Shown: piece by piece, positions 1 to 11,149 of the stretch
How positions within the stretch are numbered: the stretch's first letter is position 1
Layout of the letters: each line of letters begins with the position of its first letter
NCBI RefSeq assembly: GCF_009905375.1
Contig: NC_133650.1
Span: forward strand, 67,459,669-67,523,668
Reading direction: 5' to 3'
DNA from: Apium graveolens
Lineage: Eukaryota; Streptophyta; Magnoliopsida; Apiales; Apiaceae
DNA length: 64,000 nucleotides
Notes under the pieces: model-generated
Databases searched by the model: none
The model's input: only the letters and a program-made list of their open reading frames with translations
Told to the model about the DNA's origin: nothing
Made by a program: the position numbers and the translations under genes

Positions 1-1341
1 TAGCAGGGAGTTCTCGGGTCCAAATGTTATGAACAAAAGCAGTCTAAAGTAAATCAGACATTACGACGGCTATGTTTACGCGATTACCCAATTTTATATC
101 ACTCCAATTCATCACCAAACAACCCCAATCCATTCATACAACCAAAGTCCATCCTTATCACATCATAACATCCCCAATAAATTCAATATTAACATTTATA
201 CTTATGCTTAAGCTTGAATTTAACTATACTTAAGTTCTTTTAACCAAAATAACAAGATTCACCATTCCATTTCACTACCACTCCAACCCAAACTCTAAAC
301 CACAAGCATTAAGCTACTATATCACCATAACAATCAAAATCATCTTATTATACAAAGGAATCTAGGGTTTGGAGATGATAAACCTTCCTTGAAGTGGTGG
401 GAGTAGCTAGGAAGCCTTAAGAAGCCTTGAGAAGTCTTAGGGATGCTTGGATCTTAAAGGAAAACAAGAAAAAATCAAGTTAAAAACTTTGAAATCACTA
501 TTCATTGTCTTCTTCATTGATTTCTTGAAGAAGATTGAGAAAGAATTGAAGGCTTAAACTCATAAGATATCCATAACTATGCATAAGGATGACTAGGGAA
601 ATATCTTACCAATTTAGGAAGCCTTGATCTTGAGTTTTGAAATTTCTTTCTCTTGAAAATGGCAAAAGCCGAGAGCAATGAAGAAATAAGAGGTTTTGTG
701 TTTTTTGTTTTGATGAAATGAAATGTTTGGCTTGGTTGATTGAATTAGATTAGTTTTATTTTAGGTTAATTACCAATTTAACCTTGGTTTTGTGTGGTTA
801 ACAATCCACCACATTTCCTTCCTTCCCATGTCATGCTTATGTCATGCTATGATGTCATCTTTCCCTCTTTGTCCTCTTCTCATTGGTTGGATGACATCCT
901 ACCCTCTAATCTCTTTGATTAACTTCCTAATTGTTTACCTAATGACCGCTGATCTGTTATACGGTTCGCTTAACTTTCGTTCTCGTTTCTCGTTTGAGGG
1001 ATCATACCCGGGATCTAATTACTTGGGTTTCCTTAACCTTTCTTAATACATTATATTCCTTTTATGATCCTCTGTTATAATCCTTTAATTTAAATCCTTT
1101 TTATCCTGTTACCTTATACTCAATTCTTTCCGTATCTAGTGGATTTCCGAGAAAAATCAAAGTGTTCGGAATTGGATTCTGACGATCTTTACATACACTT
1201 ATATGTCATATAGAATACTAATAAAATCTCAGAATATCCATAACAGAATCCCTACATAGTGGGGCATGAAAAGTTTTCTCATTCAGCAAAAACACTATTC
1301 ATAAGAGTTTCAAAAATTTCCAAAAAATTGGGGTTATTACA
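1..1341 (-). mobile_element. Partial LTR, family A (first part of the LTR, minus orientation)
   Basis: On the minus strand the sequence starts TGTAATAACCCC at 1341 and runs off the left edge of the window. It matches 61323-62660 in opposite orientation, with moderate divergence (shared blocks around 1-90, 780-1000 and 1190-1341). The TGTAAY... start is usual for Ty3/gypsy-type LTRs, but no internal domain is visible to assign a lineage. The LTR abuts ORF3 of a copia element at 1342, so this element inserted into that ORF. No coding sequence is supported here; short open frames (for example 792-1046) are chance. Confidence 0.8.
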
Positions 1342-3340
1342 CACTCTGCTCTTCAATCCACAACAAATGCCAGCACTAAGAAGCTCCTACAAGCACACCT
1401 TGCTTCTCTTCAATTACAACAAATCCAAGGTTTTCAACATACTCAGGATGCCACTTCTATCAAAGGTGAAATTGATCAAATGAAAAGGGACATTTCTGAA
1501 AGGTTAGATTCTAAACTTCCATAAGCTATAATGCTTGACATTAAGAGACCACTCAGAAAGAATTCTGATCTTTCCATAAAGATAGATTCCTTGGATACCA
1601 GAATGACAGCAATGGAAGCTTTTTTAACAGCTATACATCTACATCAAGCTCAGCAAATTCAAATGCTACAACAACTAGTGGCTACCCAACTCCCCTCCAC
1701 TCAACAACTTGATGCTAACAAAAAGGGGGAGAAAAGCTCAAGTGAGGAGGAGAAAGGCAAAGGCTCAAGTAAGGGGGAGCTACAGCTAAACATACAAGTC
1801 AGCAAAGTGATTGTGCCAACAATTGCTTTCACAAAGCCACCAGTGTTGGATAACATTGATCTAATCCAAAGAGCAGCTGAAAAGTTTGAGTCGAAATCAA
1901 ATCCTGGGATGCTTGATATTACAACTTTAGAGAAGGAAATAAAAGAAAAATGGAGAAAGATAGATGCAGATATCCAATAAAAGTTTGGTCCAATTCAGAA
2001 ACCAGATAAAGTCTTCAGTCATCACTCTCAAGTCATGAAAATATCTGTGAATGACATAAGTATGAACTATCTGGAAAGGGGTCAAACTTCCTGCATCAAA
2101 TCTCATTATGAAGGCCAAAGGGAACTACTCTAAGTTTTCAGACAATAATCCTATGGATACAGTGTTTTAAACACCTAGGCCATACGAGAAGAAGCTGTTG
2201 GCTAGGTCTATTGCATTCTACAAGGATCCAACTGATTTAGTGCTTAAAAGGAGAATTGCTAAAATTTACAGAAATGGTAAGGAGATTTGTGTGGTGGTTG
2301 GACACCCACTATTTATGGAAGCTAAGAAGGAAGAGAAAGAAAGAATCAGGCTAGAAAAGAAGCAAGCTGCCTTGGATGCTAAGAAGCACAGACAAAAGAA
2401 GGAGCAAGCTGCTATCTTGGCCAAGATTCAAGCTGTAAAAACCATAACAGAAACTTCTGCACAACCATATGTAATTGCTGAATCTCAAGATCTAAAGGTG
2501 CAAGCTAAACCTCAACAGACAAAGAAACCTAGATACAAGCAAAGAATCAAGAGAAAATTGGACTTCAGTGATGAGGAAAAAGAAGAATCTATTCCCAGGA
2601 AGCCTACAACTACAACTCAAACATCAAAACCCTCAGTGGTATTTGAAGAATTCAAAGTGGTGGATCCAACAAGGAATATTCATGGTGAGCCCATAATTCC
2701 TAAGGATGAACCAGTAGACTGGGATAGTTTGTCAATTCCTGAGCTCAACTTTCCTATCTTCAAGGCAAAGAAGACAAATTCAAGAGCAATCAAGAAAGTG
2801 AAACCAGTATTTCTCAAATCCCAACCCACAGTCAACAAGAGAGATCTCATGTACATTTGTGATATTAAAGAGTTTTCAGACTTGAATCTCTACTTGGATG
2901 AACTGGAAGAAGTAAAAGGAATTGATGCTTACAGTCACCTTCCTGAAAGACTGGTATTTAAATACAAGGGAGGGAAAGAGATAACATGGCCTCTTCACAG
3001 GATTCTCCAAGAAAGCCAATCTGTTCTGATTAAAGTCTACTCATCCTTAAAAAAGAACTTTGGATACAATGTGACTTCAAGGAGAATAGTTCTTAAGAAG
3101 ATTGAGGAGCTGAGGAGTGATAGAGCCAAAGATACACTTCCAAAAACTCTATCATTTCCCTTCATAGGAAAGAGAGTGCATCTAAGGCCTTATTGGCTGA
3201 TAGAATTCATGGAAAACAAAGGAGTTATAAGATTCTTCAGATTGGAGGACCAATTGAGTATCTCTAGCAATGAGACTCTTTTGGAAATGCAAGAAATGCT
3301 AAATCTCTCAGAAGCTGATGAACTTGAATTCCACAGATAA
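1342..3340 (+). pseudogene. ORF3 (env-like position) of Sirevirus-like family I, C-terminal part, broken
   Basis: The product is not known. The ORF lies after pol, where Sireviruses (for example SIRE1) carry an extra, so-called env-like ORF. One frame runs 1342-1980 with a single stop near 1522. It has a heptad-like helical stretch (motif EIDQMKRDISERL), then a Gln-rich and a Lys/Glu/Ser-rich segment. After a degenerate gap with a frameshift (about 1981-2169), the frame from 2170 to the stop at 3340 is open for about 390 codons: first a basic Lys/Glu-rich helical region, then a compact C-terminal domain (motifs WPLHRILQES, SLKKNFGYN, RPYWLIEFMENKG). I see no signal peptide or membrane segment, so an envelope role is not supported. 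No ATG opens the second frame, as expected for the tail of a larger protein. Confidence 0.7.
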
Positions 3341-3600
3341 CTCCAGAATCAAATATAGGAAAACAACAGAAGACTTGGGAAGAAATCCAGACATTCAAGG
3401 AGATAGACTTATATGCTCAGACTAGAGGAGCACCTTGAAAATTGATTGTGAGAACTCTTTGTACACTTTGCTTTGTTCAATTTTCAGTAAAACTTGCAGA
3501 ACTCATTAGTTTTATCTACTATTTTTCAATCTGTATCTTTAGGATGTTTTGTTATCATCAAGTTTCTCTTAATTTATGGCTACAATTCCAGTAGACATAA

Positions 3601-3612
3601 TTTGGGGGAGAT
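3601..3612 (+). other. Polypurine tract (plus-strand primer) of family I element
   Basis: TTTGGGGGAGAT lies 260 bp after the ORF3 stop and 12 bp before the LTR start. The same purine run precedes the LTRs of family II (29656-29670; reverse complement 34262-34276). Confidence 0.85.
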
Positions 3613-3690
3613 TTTTAAGAATATGTTGTGTACTTGATGATAAACTAAACAAAACACCTTGGTAGATTTAACTTAGTGAATTTTGTAGCA

Positions 3691-4030
3691 CCCGACGGAT
3701 AATCAATTATAGTCCCGACGGATGATACAATATAGTCCCGATGGATGACTGACTGATATACATTGGGTGAGTAACTTATATAACAATAAATACTGTAGTA
3801 CATTTCTGCAAACAACTTTGTATAGATTCTATAGTAGCCTATGAATCATGTAGACTGCTAGTAGATGTGCAGAATAAGTTGATTAAATGTAAATTTGAGA
3901 TGTCTTATAATTCTGCACAAATGAAATGGAGTCAAGTGATAAATGGCTACCCGACGGATGATCAACAAAGCTACCCGACGGATGATCAACAAGGCTACCC
4001 GACGAACAATAAACATGTACCCGACGGATG
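3691..4030 (+). repeat. Array of CCCGACGGATGATCAA-type motifs in the LTR
   Basis: Seven copies start near 3691, 3714, 3737, 3950, 3974, 3998 and 4020, in two clusters with 22-24 bp spacing. Five keep GACGGAT; 3737 has GATGGAT and 3998 has GACGAAC. All are in the same orientation. The same core occurs in gag, pol, the spacer and ORF3 of the other family I copy. Confidence 0.9.
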
Positions 4031-4259
4031 ATCAATTCAAATATCTGTTGACAGTGACAACACAGTCACATGCGTCGAGTGTTTGCAAAAAGAATGTAGC
4101 AGCCTGTTTAGCAGGGTTTTGAGAACAAAGAAGCATTGCCATTTCCATGCTATTATGAAGATATTCAAAGATACTGGAATAGAGTAGTGAAGCAGCATGG
4201 AGTTAGACTTGATAGGTTTTGTTTTATTATCTTATCTTATTGCCATGTAAACTTGGTGA

Positions 4260-4267
4260 TATATAAA
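4260..4267 (+). promoter_or_regulatory. TATA box of family I LTR promoter (candidate)
   Basis: TATATAAA about 640 bp into the LTR, as expected for the U3/R boundary. Transcription would start roughly 30 bp downstream, near 4290. Position and consensus only. Confidence 0.55.
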
Positions 4268-4422
4268 CCAATTATAGCAAGTAGAATAATTAACTAACTA
4301 GACTAAAAAAACACATTATCAGAGAAACATTTGTAAGCTGTATCTTGTAACATTTCTCTACAAGTTTAGTTGTTCATATTTGTAACTGCATCTATGAGCT
4401 ATTCAAGTTTCACAGGGTTCTC

Positions 4423-4425
<3 letters not shown>

Positions 4426-4501
<76 letters not shown>
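4426..4501. repeat. (AT)n microsatellite, about 38 units
   Basis: An uninterrupted AT/TA run inside the LTR downstream of the TATA box. It creates a false Ile-Tyr open frame (4370-4636) that should not be annotated. Confidence 0.95.
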
Positions 4502-4503
<2 letters not shown>

Positions 4504-4708
4504 TGGATACATTCAAATCCACCAGAAAGTTTTAAAGACCTGTGTTTTTATTACTTGTGTTTTGATATATGTAATTCTTTCATTCCGCACTTTGCAAATT
4601 AAACACTTATATATCATTGAGTTAGAACAGTTTTAAAAATCTTAAAAAGTAGCCAGAATTACATTCAACCCCCTTCTGTAATTCTTGTTGTATTGTTAGG
4701 GAATAATA

Positions 4709-5409
4709 AATGTATCAACACCTTCTTTTTTAATTGAATTAAAATTCCTTCTTGTATACTGATGTTTGGTGCAATGGTCTGGTTCACATACAACTAGCAT
4801 TGAGAGAACTTAATTCAATTTGTCTTGTGTTTCTGAGTTGATACAGATTGGTTGAATATGTATTGCTTCTAACACTGACTATCAATAAACAAATGTACTT
4901 TTACTGGAATCCTTTCTGGTACTTTAGACAACGTCTTCATTGCTATTACAATCTTGAATGCTTCAATCACTGTTCTTCACCGACAGTTGAACATATAAAT
5001 GAGCTCCTATCAGTGAGTATAACTTCAAGACTGCAGCTGTCTTCTTTAACCTCTGCTTATACCATGTCTTCAATTCTTCAGATTCCTATGTTTCATACAC
5101 TGTCTATCTTAAATCAATGCCAATACACTAGAATCTTCTGGTAGCACTTTATACACCGAATCTTCATCATTTCTGAAACCCTGAAAGTCCTTAACCTTTA
5201 TTCTTCACTAAGGCATGAACATATTAATGAACTTCTTTCAGTGACCTGTAAACAGACTTCAATCCTTCTTCTAATCTTCTGATTCTTTGTGTTTTCCTTG
5301 TCTTCATTCATCCTGATTTCTTGTGTAATCGTAGTATTATTAACCTGTCATGTTCTAGTGTTGTTCTCGTGTTGAGTTATCACGTAACTATTCATACAGC
5401 TACGCAGTC
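4709..5409. other. Unassigned AT-rich sequence between two element remnants
   Basis: No LTR boundary, polypurine tract or protein domain was recognised on either strand. There is a diverged internal duplication: the stretch near 4985-5017 (ACATATAAATGAGCTCC...CAGTGAG) is echoed near 5213-5243 (ACATATTAATGAACTTC...CAGTGAC). The missing 3' LTR of E2 should begin here and does not, so this may be flank fused by deletion or part of an unrecognised LTR. Short open frames at 4848-5144 and 5321-5536 show no family resemblance. Confidence 0.5.
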
Positions 5410-6889
5410 TCACCAACAGGGATACTTTTCTAACATCTCACTCTCAAATTCCCAGGTTGATTCTTCAACCATAGGATTATTCCACAAAACTCGCACTAAA
5501 GATACAGACTTATTTCTCAACACTTTCTCTTGCTGATCTAGAATTCTTACCGGCTGTTCTATAAAAGACAAATCAGGTTGGATATCTACCGGTTCATATT
5601 CTATTACATGTCTAGAATCGGGATTATATTGCTTAAGCATTGACACGTGAAACACGTTATGAATATGTTGTATGTGAGGCAGTAAAGCTAACTCATACGC
5701 AACTTTTCCCACTTTCTTCAAAATTTCAAATGGTCCAACATATCGTGGCTTCAATTTACCCTTGTTGCCAAATCTGGTCAATCCTTTCCATGATGATATT
5801 TTGAGTAGAACGTGCTCTCCTTCTTGATAGTCCATATCTTTTCTAGTTTGATCTGCATATTTGCGTTATCGATTCTGCACTGCATCTAGTCGCTTCCGAA
5901 TAAGCTCTATCTTTTCTTTGGTCTGTTGAATTAATTCTGGACCCAAAATCTTGTGTTCTCCAACTTCATCCCAGTACACTGGTGATCTGCATTTCCTTCC
6001 ATATAAAGCTTCGTAAGGCGACATTCTAATGCTTGCATGATAGCTGTTGTTATAAGAAAATTCGACTAAAGGTAAATGCTCGTCCCAACTGCCTTCGAAA
6101 TCAATCGCACAAACTCGTAACATGTCTTCGATTGTCTGGATAGTTCTTTCACTTCGCTCATCAGTTTGCGGATGATAAGCGGTACTCATATTTATTTTGG
6201 TTCCAAGGCATTCTTGAAATTATCTCCGTAATCTTGAATTAAATCGGGGATCTCGATCAGACACGATAGATATTGGAACTTCGTGTCGCATCATAATTTC
6301 CTTGAGATATAAGTGTACTAACTTATCGAGTGAAAATCTTTCATTAATCGGTAGAAAATGTTCTGACTTCGTTAGTCTGTCAATGATTACCCATATCGCG
6401 TCATAATTTGCTTTGGTTCTTGGAAGTCCTAACATAAAATCCATTGCTAGATGTTCCCATTTCCATTCTGGAATATCTACTGGCTGCAATAATCCACTGG
6501 GATGTTGATGTTCCGCTTTAACTCGTTGGCATGTGTAGCATTTACTTACCCATTCTGCTATCTTCTTCTTCATATTTGTCCACCAAAAGTTTTCTTTCAG
6601 ATCGCGGTACATTTTTGTACTTCCCGGATGTATGGAATATTTTGAATTGTGTGCATCTCGCATTATTTCTTCCTTTAGCTCAACCACATTAGGGATCCAA
6701 ACTCTTGATGCAAAGCATATAATTCCTTCGTTATCCTTCTGGGTTGTGATTTCTTCTCCCGCTAAGTTGTCATCTTGACGCATCACTTCTTCTTGACATC
6801 GTCGAATCTTTTCCAATAACTCTGGTTGAAAAGTCATCGCGTAAATAGTTTCAGTGGATTCATTGGGAATACGAATCTCAATTTCCAAA
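5410..6889 (-). pseudogene. E2 integrase with C-terminal chromodomain (broken pol)
   Basis: Integrase inserts the cDNA into the host genome; the chromodomain is thought to steer it to marked chromatin. From 6889 downward: an HHCC zinc-binding motif ([11 protein letters not shown] then CYTCQRVK), a catalytic core with the first Asp in AMDFMLGLP, the second in SDRDPRF and the Glu in SERTIQT, then a [16 protein letters not shown] basic domain and a chromodomain-like end (VLWNNPMVEESTWEFESEM). Stops interrupt at about 6217 and 5863, and the frame differs from the RT part, so there is a frameshift near 6900-7000. Closely related to the E3 protein at 47571-49658. Confidence 0.88.
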
Positions 6890-8272
6890 TTATCAAATTA
6901 CTTGGTTAATTCTTCAGAAAGTTAAAAAATTCAATCTTTCTTTTCAGCTCAGCGTATCTGCCACAATGTTCGCTTTACCTGGATGGTAATTGATTGATAC
7001 GTCATAATCTTTGATTAGCTCTAGCCAACGTCATTGTCTCATGTTGAGTTCATTCTGCGTGAAAATGTACTTTAGACTTTTGTGATCCATGTAAATTTCA
7101 CACTTCTCTCCATAAAGATAATGTCTCCAAAGCTTCAGTGCGAATACAATTGTTGCTAGTTCCAGATCATGTGTCAGATACTTCTGCTTATGAGGCTTTA
7201 GTTGTCTAGAAGCATATGCGATTATGTTGCCATGGTGCATCAAAACACATCTGAGTCCTCGATATGAAGCGTTGCTATAACTGACAAAGTCTCCTTGATC
7301 ATCAGGTAAAATAAGTACAGGTGCGGTTACCAACCGATTTTTCAATTCTTGGAAACTCTCTTCGCATTTCTCATTCCATTCAAACTTTTCATTCTTCCAG
7401 GTCAACTTGGTCAATGGCATGGATATCTTTGTAAAATCCTTGACAAACCTTCTATAGTATCCTGCCAATCCTAAGAAACTTCGAACTTCTATTGGTGTCT
7501 TCAGCCTTTTCCAATTTAACATAGCTTCAATCTTCGCTTGGTCAACTTGAATGCCTTCCCTGCTAATGATATGCCCTAAAAATTACACTTCCTTCAACCA
7601 GAATTCACATTTTGAGAATTTTGCATACAACTGCTCCTTTCTTAGAATTTCCAAAGCAATCCTTAAATGCTCGGCATGTTCTTCTTCGGTCTTCGAATAA
7701 ATCAAGATGTCATCAATAAATATAATCACGAATTTATCCAGATACCTCTTGAATACCCTATTCATCAGATCCATGAATGTTGCTGGCATGTTGGTTAAAT
7801 CGAATGCCATTACGAGAAACTCATAATGTCCGTATCTGGTACGAAAAGCAGTTTTGGGAATATCATCAGCTTTACTCTTCAATTGATGATAACCCGATCT
7901 AAAATCTATCTTAGAAAACCATGCGGCTCCTTTTAGTTGATCAAACAAATCATCGATTCTCGGTAAAGGATATTTATTTTTGATAGTCAGTTTATTCAAT
8001 TCCCGATAGTCGATACATATTCGCATGATGCCATCTTTCTTCTTTACGAACAATACCGGTACACCCCACGGAGATACACTGGGTTTTATGATTCCTCTGT
8101 CTAGTAGATCTTACAATTGCGTCAATAATTCTTTCATCTCTACTGGTGCCATTCGATATAGAGCTTTTGAAACTGGTTTTGTACCGGGCGTTAAATTGAT
8201 TGTAAACTCAATTTCTCGGTTTGGCGGTAATCTTGGAAACTCGTCTGGAAAGACATCAGGAAATTCACATAC
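6890..8272 (-). pseudogene. E2 reverse transcriptase and RNase H (broken pol)
   Basis: RT copies the element RNA into DNA and RNase H removes the template. Palm motifs are visible: [20 protein letters not shown] (near 8050), then the catalytic FIDDILIYS (FIDD codons at 7709-7720), followed by the connection motif [11 protein letters not shown] and RNase H blocks ([21 protein letters not shown]). The first RNase H aspartate, DAS in E3, reads NAS here, which would remove a catalytic residue. Stops occur near 8110, 7581, 7029 and 6900-6960. The upstream end is the CATAC target site of the LARD; protease continues at 18564. Confidence 0.9.
8268..8272. repeat. Target-site duplication CATAC, left copy (LARD)
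   Basis: CATAC directly precedes the LARD left LTR and is repeated at 18559-18563 directly after the right LTR. A 5-bp duplication is normal for LTR retrotransposon integrases and fixes both ends of the insertion. Confidence 0.95.
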
Positions 8273-9493
8273 TGTAATATCCCATATTTTCAGATATTAT
8301 CATTATTATTATTTGGAATTATTTATGTGATTTTATGTGAATTTTGGTGAATTATCTGATAAGTGGAATTGATGTTTGGGTGTTTATACGTGATATTATT
8401 TGAGTATTTGAATTTTTATATGTCCAGAATAAAATATAGATAATTGTGATATTTTTCTGGTAATTTTTGGAGTGTTATATGATTTTATAATGATTTATGT
8501 ATTATTAATTATTTTCTGAATAATTACCAAAATTATTTTATAAAGCCGGGAATCATCCGACTTCAACCGTTTTCGCGTTTTTACAACCCGAAACTCTTCC
8601 GAAAACTCCTTCCTAACCTAATCTGATAATTCCGGACATTTTCCGTGTTTTAACTTTTTCGATCCGGATTACGGTTTGACCCGTGCGCGGCCCGGCGCAA
8701 TATTTTCGATACGATGGTTATTTCGGTAATCAATAAAACCCGTATTTTCGGGAGACGAGATATTTTTACGTTATTTTCGTATATAGTATTTTATAAAAAT
8801 CCCGGTTTTGATGATTATTCAAGTATGGTATTAAATTGTATCATTTTTATAGTTACTTAGCAGCTAAGTAATCTATTTTCGGATATTTATTTGCATAAAT
8901 ACTTGGATTGTCTCTAAAATTGTTTTTATGGTTTTATAATTACAATAATTATATTTGGGATTTTATAAAATTTAGAAATCAATATTTCATCAATTATTTA
9001 GCCCTGTATGATTTTTAGATTTCATTTATTTGTAAAATCCGTATTTAATTCCAAAATTCTTCAAAAATTATGAAACTCATATTTATTTAAGTTTGAAATA
9101 TTCTGAGAATTTCAAAATTATTTTGGGAATTTTTAGGATTAATTTTAACCGCGCGTTGAATCGTTTAATTGATAAAAGCGGGTATAAATTGCGTTTCAAA
9201 AATTATTTTAAAATTTCGAAATTTATGTTTTTATAAACTTCGGGATATTTGTAACATTTTAAGACTATTTTTGTGATTTTATGAATTTGTTTCAAGTGCA
9301 GCTCGGTTCGTTAAATTGTGTAATGCGGGTATAACGCGCAAGTCAAAAATGCTTTAAAAATTATAAAAATTTTATTTTATTAGTTTTTAATTATTCTGAG
9401 AATTTTAGAATTTGTTTGGTAATTTTCTGATTTTATTTACCGGCGCGTTTATTCGATAAGTTGAGAAATGCGGGACAAAACAAAATTTTCAGA

Positions 9494-9501
9494 TATAAAT
9501 A
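9494..9501 (+). promoter_or_regulatory. TATA box of LARD 5' LTR promoter (candidate)
   Basis: TATAAATA, an exact plant consensus, lies 1.2 kb into the LTR and 23 bp before the A22 tract and the CT-rich stretch typical of plant leaders. It would define U3 as about 1.25 kb, with R and U5 making up the rest. A second AT-rich candidate (TATATATAAAC near 9747) lies downstream. Confidence 0.55.
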
Positions 9502-10717
9502 AGGATATGTTGCTGTGATCTGTTAAAAAAAAAAAAAAAAAAAAAATGAGAAAACGTGGCAGGAGGCCACCACCCCCACCTGCCACCCCTGTAAACAAAA
9601 CCCCCCTCCCTTATTTCCCTACGCATCAGACCCCCACCCCTGTCTCTCTCTTCTCTGCTTCACTTCTATCTCCTCTGTATATACTTTTTAATTTTCAAAA
9701 ATTCATATCTTACAAACCGTTCATCCAAATTTCAATTATTATATATATAAACGATCAGCGTTTCGATACCTACGCATAGGTATATATATTGCAAGGTTTT
9801 GAGAAGAAAAATTGCGGGGCATATTTTCGTTATATTTCCGTTTTAATTTATTTTCGGGGCATAGAAAAAGAGTTTGGAGGCGGTGATTACTCCAAATGGC
9901 ATCTCAGCATGTATATGTCTATGGCTATTAATTTCGGATTTTTCTGGAGATATTTTCCGGACATCAGATTTTCTCTTCGGGTTGATCAGAATTTATTTTG
10001 GGTAACGATTCCGAAATTCCGCCTTCGTACTTGTATATATTATAGCATGTTAGTGTTTATATATTTATTTCATAATTTTTAGAAATTGTTGGAGAAGTCA
10101 CTTTTGGTCCGAGTTTTGGTTCAGGTGGCCGTGTTATTCATTTCTGGAGTGTTTATACGCGTAAATATAAATTATTGTGTTGATTGTTGTTGGTTGTGTC
10201 GATATGATATCGACTGGCAGTCCGAGAAATAGAGGAGGTGCTGTCCAATTTCCAAGAAAATATTATTTTAAATTATTTTACAGGCTCAATAATTCTTATA
10301 AAATTATTTCGAGTGTTCGAGCACTATTATTTAGTTATAAATAATTCGGAGACCTGTTTTAATTCCGAAAAAATGTTCAAAAATTCATATTAAATAAACC
10401 GTTCGTCCGTTTAATACGAAACGAACGCCTCTACACTCAGAAAAATATTCCGCTTTCATTAAAAATACTTTCGAGACCCAAATTCTTTTGTTTTGAAAGG
10501 TCGCTTGTTTTACAAGTCATTCTGAGTTGATTTTTGATCGATAAATCATATTTTTGACCCGATTCAGTTTAAAACGTACCTAGTCGAATGTTTTGGCGAG
10601 ACGAGTCATGTGTTATATGAATTATATGATACGTGGATTATGTGCTTACGTGCTATGTGAATTATGTGCATATGTGGGTCAAGATTCCTGTGTTTGGCTG
10701 ATATAATTATGTGTAGG

Positions 10718-10739
10718 CTATCGTATGGGTAGACGATAG
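10718..10739. repeat. Perfect 7-bp hairpin in LARD LTR
   Basis: CTATCGT and ACGATAG flank an 8-nt loop (ATGGGTAG). One mismatch further out the stem continues with another G-C pair. Repeated at 16551-16572 in the other LTR. Function unknown. Confidence 0.6.
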
Positions 10740-11016
10740 GCTTTTGACGCGTAATTCGTCGAGTGGTTATCGATTAGACAATTAAAGTTCTATATTTTAA
10801 TTATAGATGCGGATCTCTCGAGTTGATCAGGACAAGACGTTGGATAAGGAATGAGATGGAATGGTATTGGGTATCTGGCTTCTAGCAATCGCAGGAACAG
10901 CATATCGGTGAAGTGTTGAAAAGAAAGACGGTGATACTTTAAGACAGAATGTCAGAATAGATGCGTCATTGCGGGTGTGACTAACTGCTAAAACCCAAAG
11001 GCAAGTATTTCTATCA

Positions 11017-11149
11017 TCACTTATTGTTCAAGTGATCTTTATTTTGAATCGTATCATGCAAGTACACTAACCTCACTTATCATTCAAGTGACGTTTAATT
11101 CGATTCATATTATGCAAGTAACCCCTGACTTCACTTATCATTCAAGTGA
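11017..11149. repeat. Three 57-bp tandem units with hairpin cores (LARD 5' LTR)
   Basis: Hairpin cores of the form TCACTT-(7 nt)-AAGTGA sit at 11017-11035, 11073-11091 and 11131-11149. Spacing is 56 and 58 bp, and each is followed by ATGCAAGTA or a variant. All three keep both 6-bp arms. A second, weaker duplicated unit follows to about 11370 (CCTATTCT...TATGCAAGT twice). Confidence 0.8.

Larger units (their letters stand above)
1342..4708 (+). mobile_element. Sirevirus-like Ty1/copia element, family I, 3' portion (left copy)
   Basis: In order it contains the second half of the post-pol ORF3 (1342-3340), a polypurine tract (3601-3612) and an LTR (3624-4708). It is the same family as the element at 35678-58779: the ORF3 middle region aligns with 58200-58780, and the end of the LTR aligns with 35678-35872. 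Because both copies contain the same ORF3 segment, they are two separate insertions and not halves of one. The 5' part is replaced by the family A LTR. Confidence 0.85.
3624..4708 (+). repeat. 3' LTR of family I Sirevirus-like element
   Basis: The start (TGTTGTGTACTTG) is set by the polypurine tract just upstream. The end is set by homology of 4514-4708 to 35678-35872, where the other family I copy is followed by its PBS. Length is about 1085 bp. It contains the GACGGAT array (3691-4030), a TATA box (4260) and a (TA)n tract (4426-4501). The terminal CA has become TA. Confidence 0.85.

Noticed and set aside
2198..3340. Treating the 380-codon frame as an intact host gene
   Set aside because: It lacks an ATG at its start, continues a damaged frame from 1342, and is followed by a PPT and LTR, so it is the tail of a retrotransposon ORF.
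4370..4636. Open frame with a long Ile-Tyr run
   Set aside because: Translation of the AT microsatellite.
9546..9779. Open frame starting MRKRGRRPPPPP, identical at 15379-15612, and its neighbour 9789-10082 / 15622-15915
   Set aside because: It looks conserved only because the two LARD LTRs are near-identical. It begins in the A-tract, is biased by C-rich sequence and has no family resemblance.
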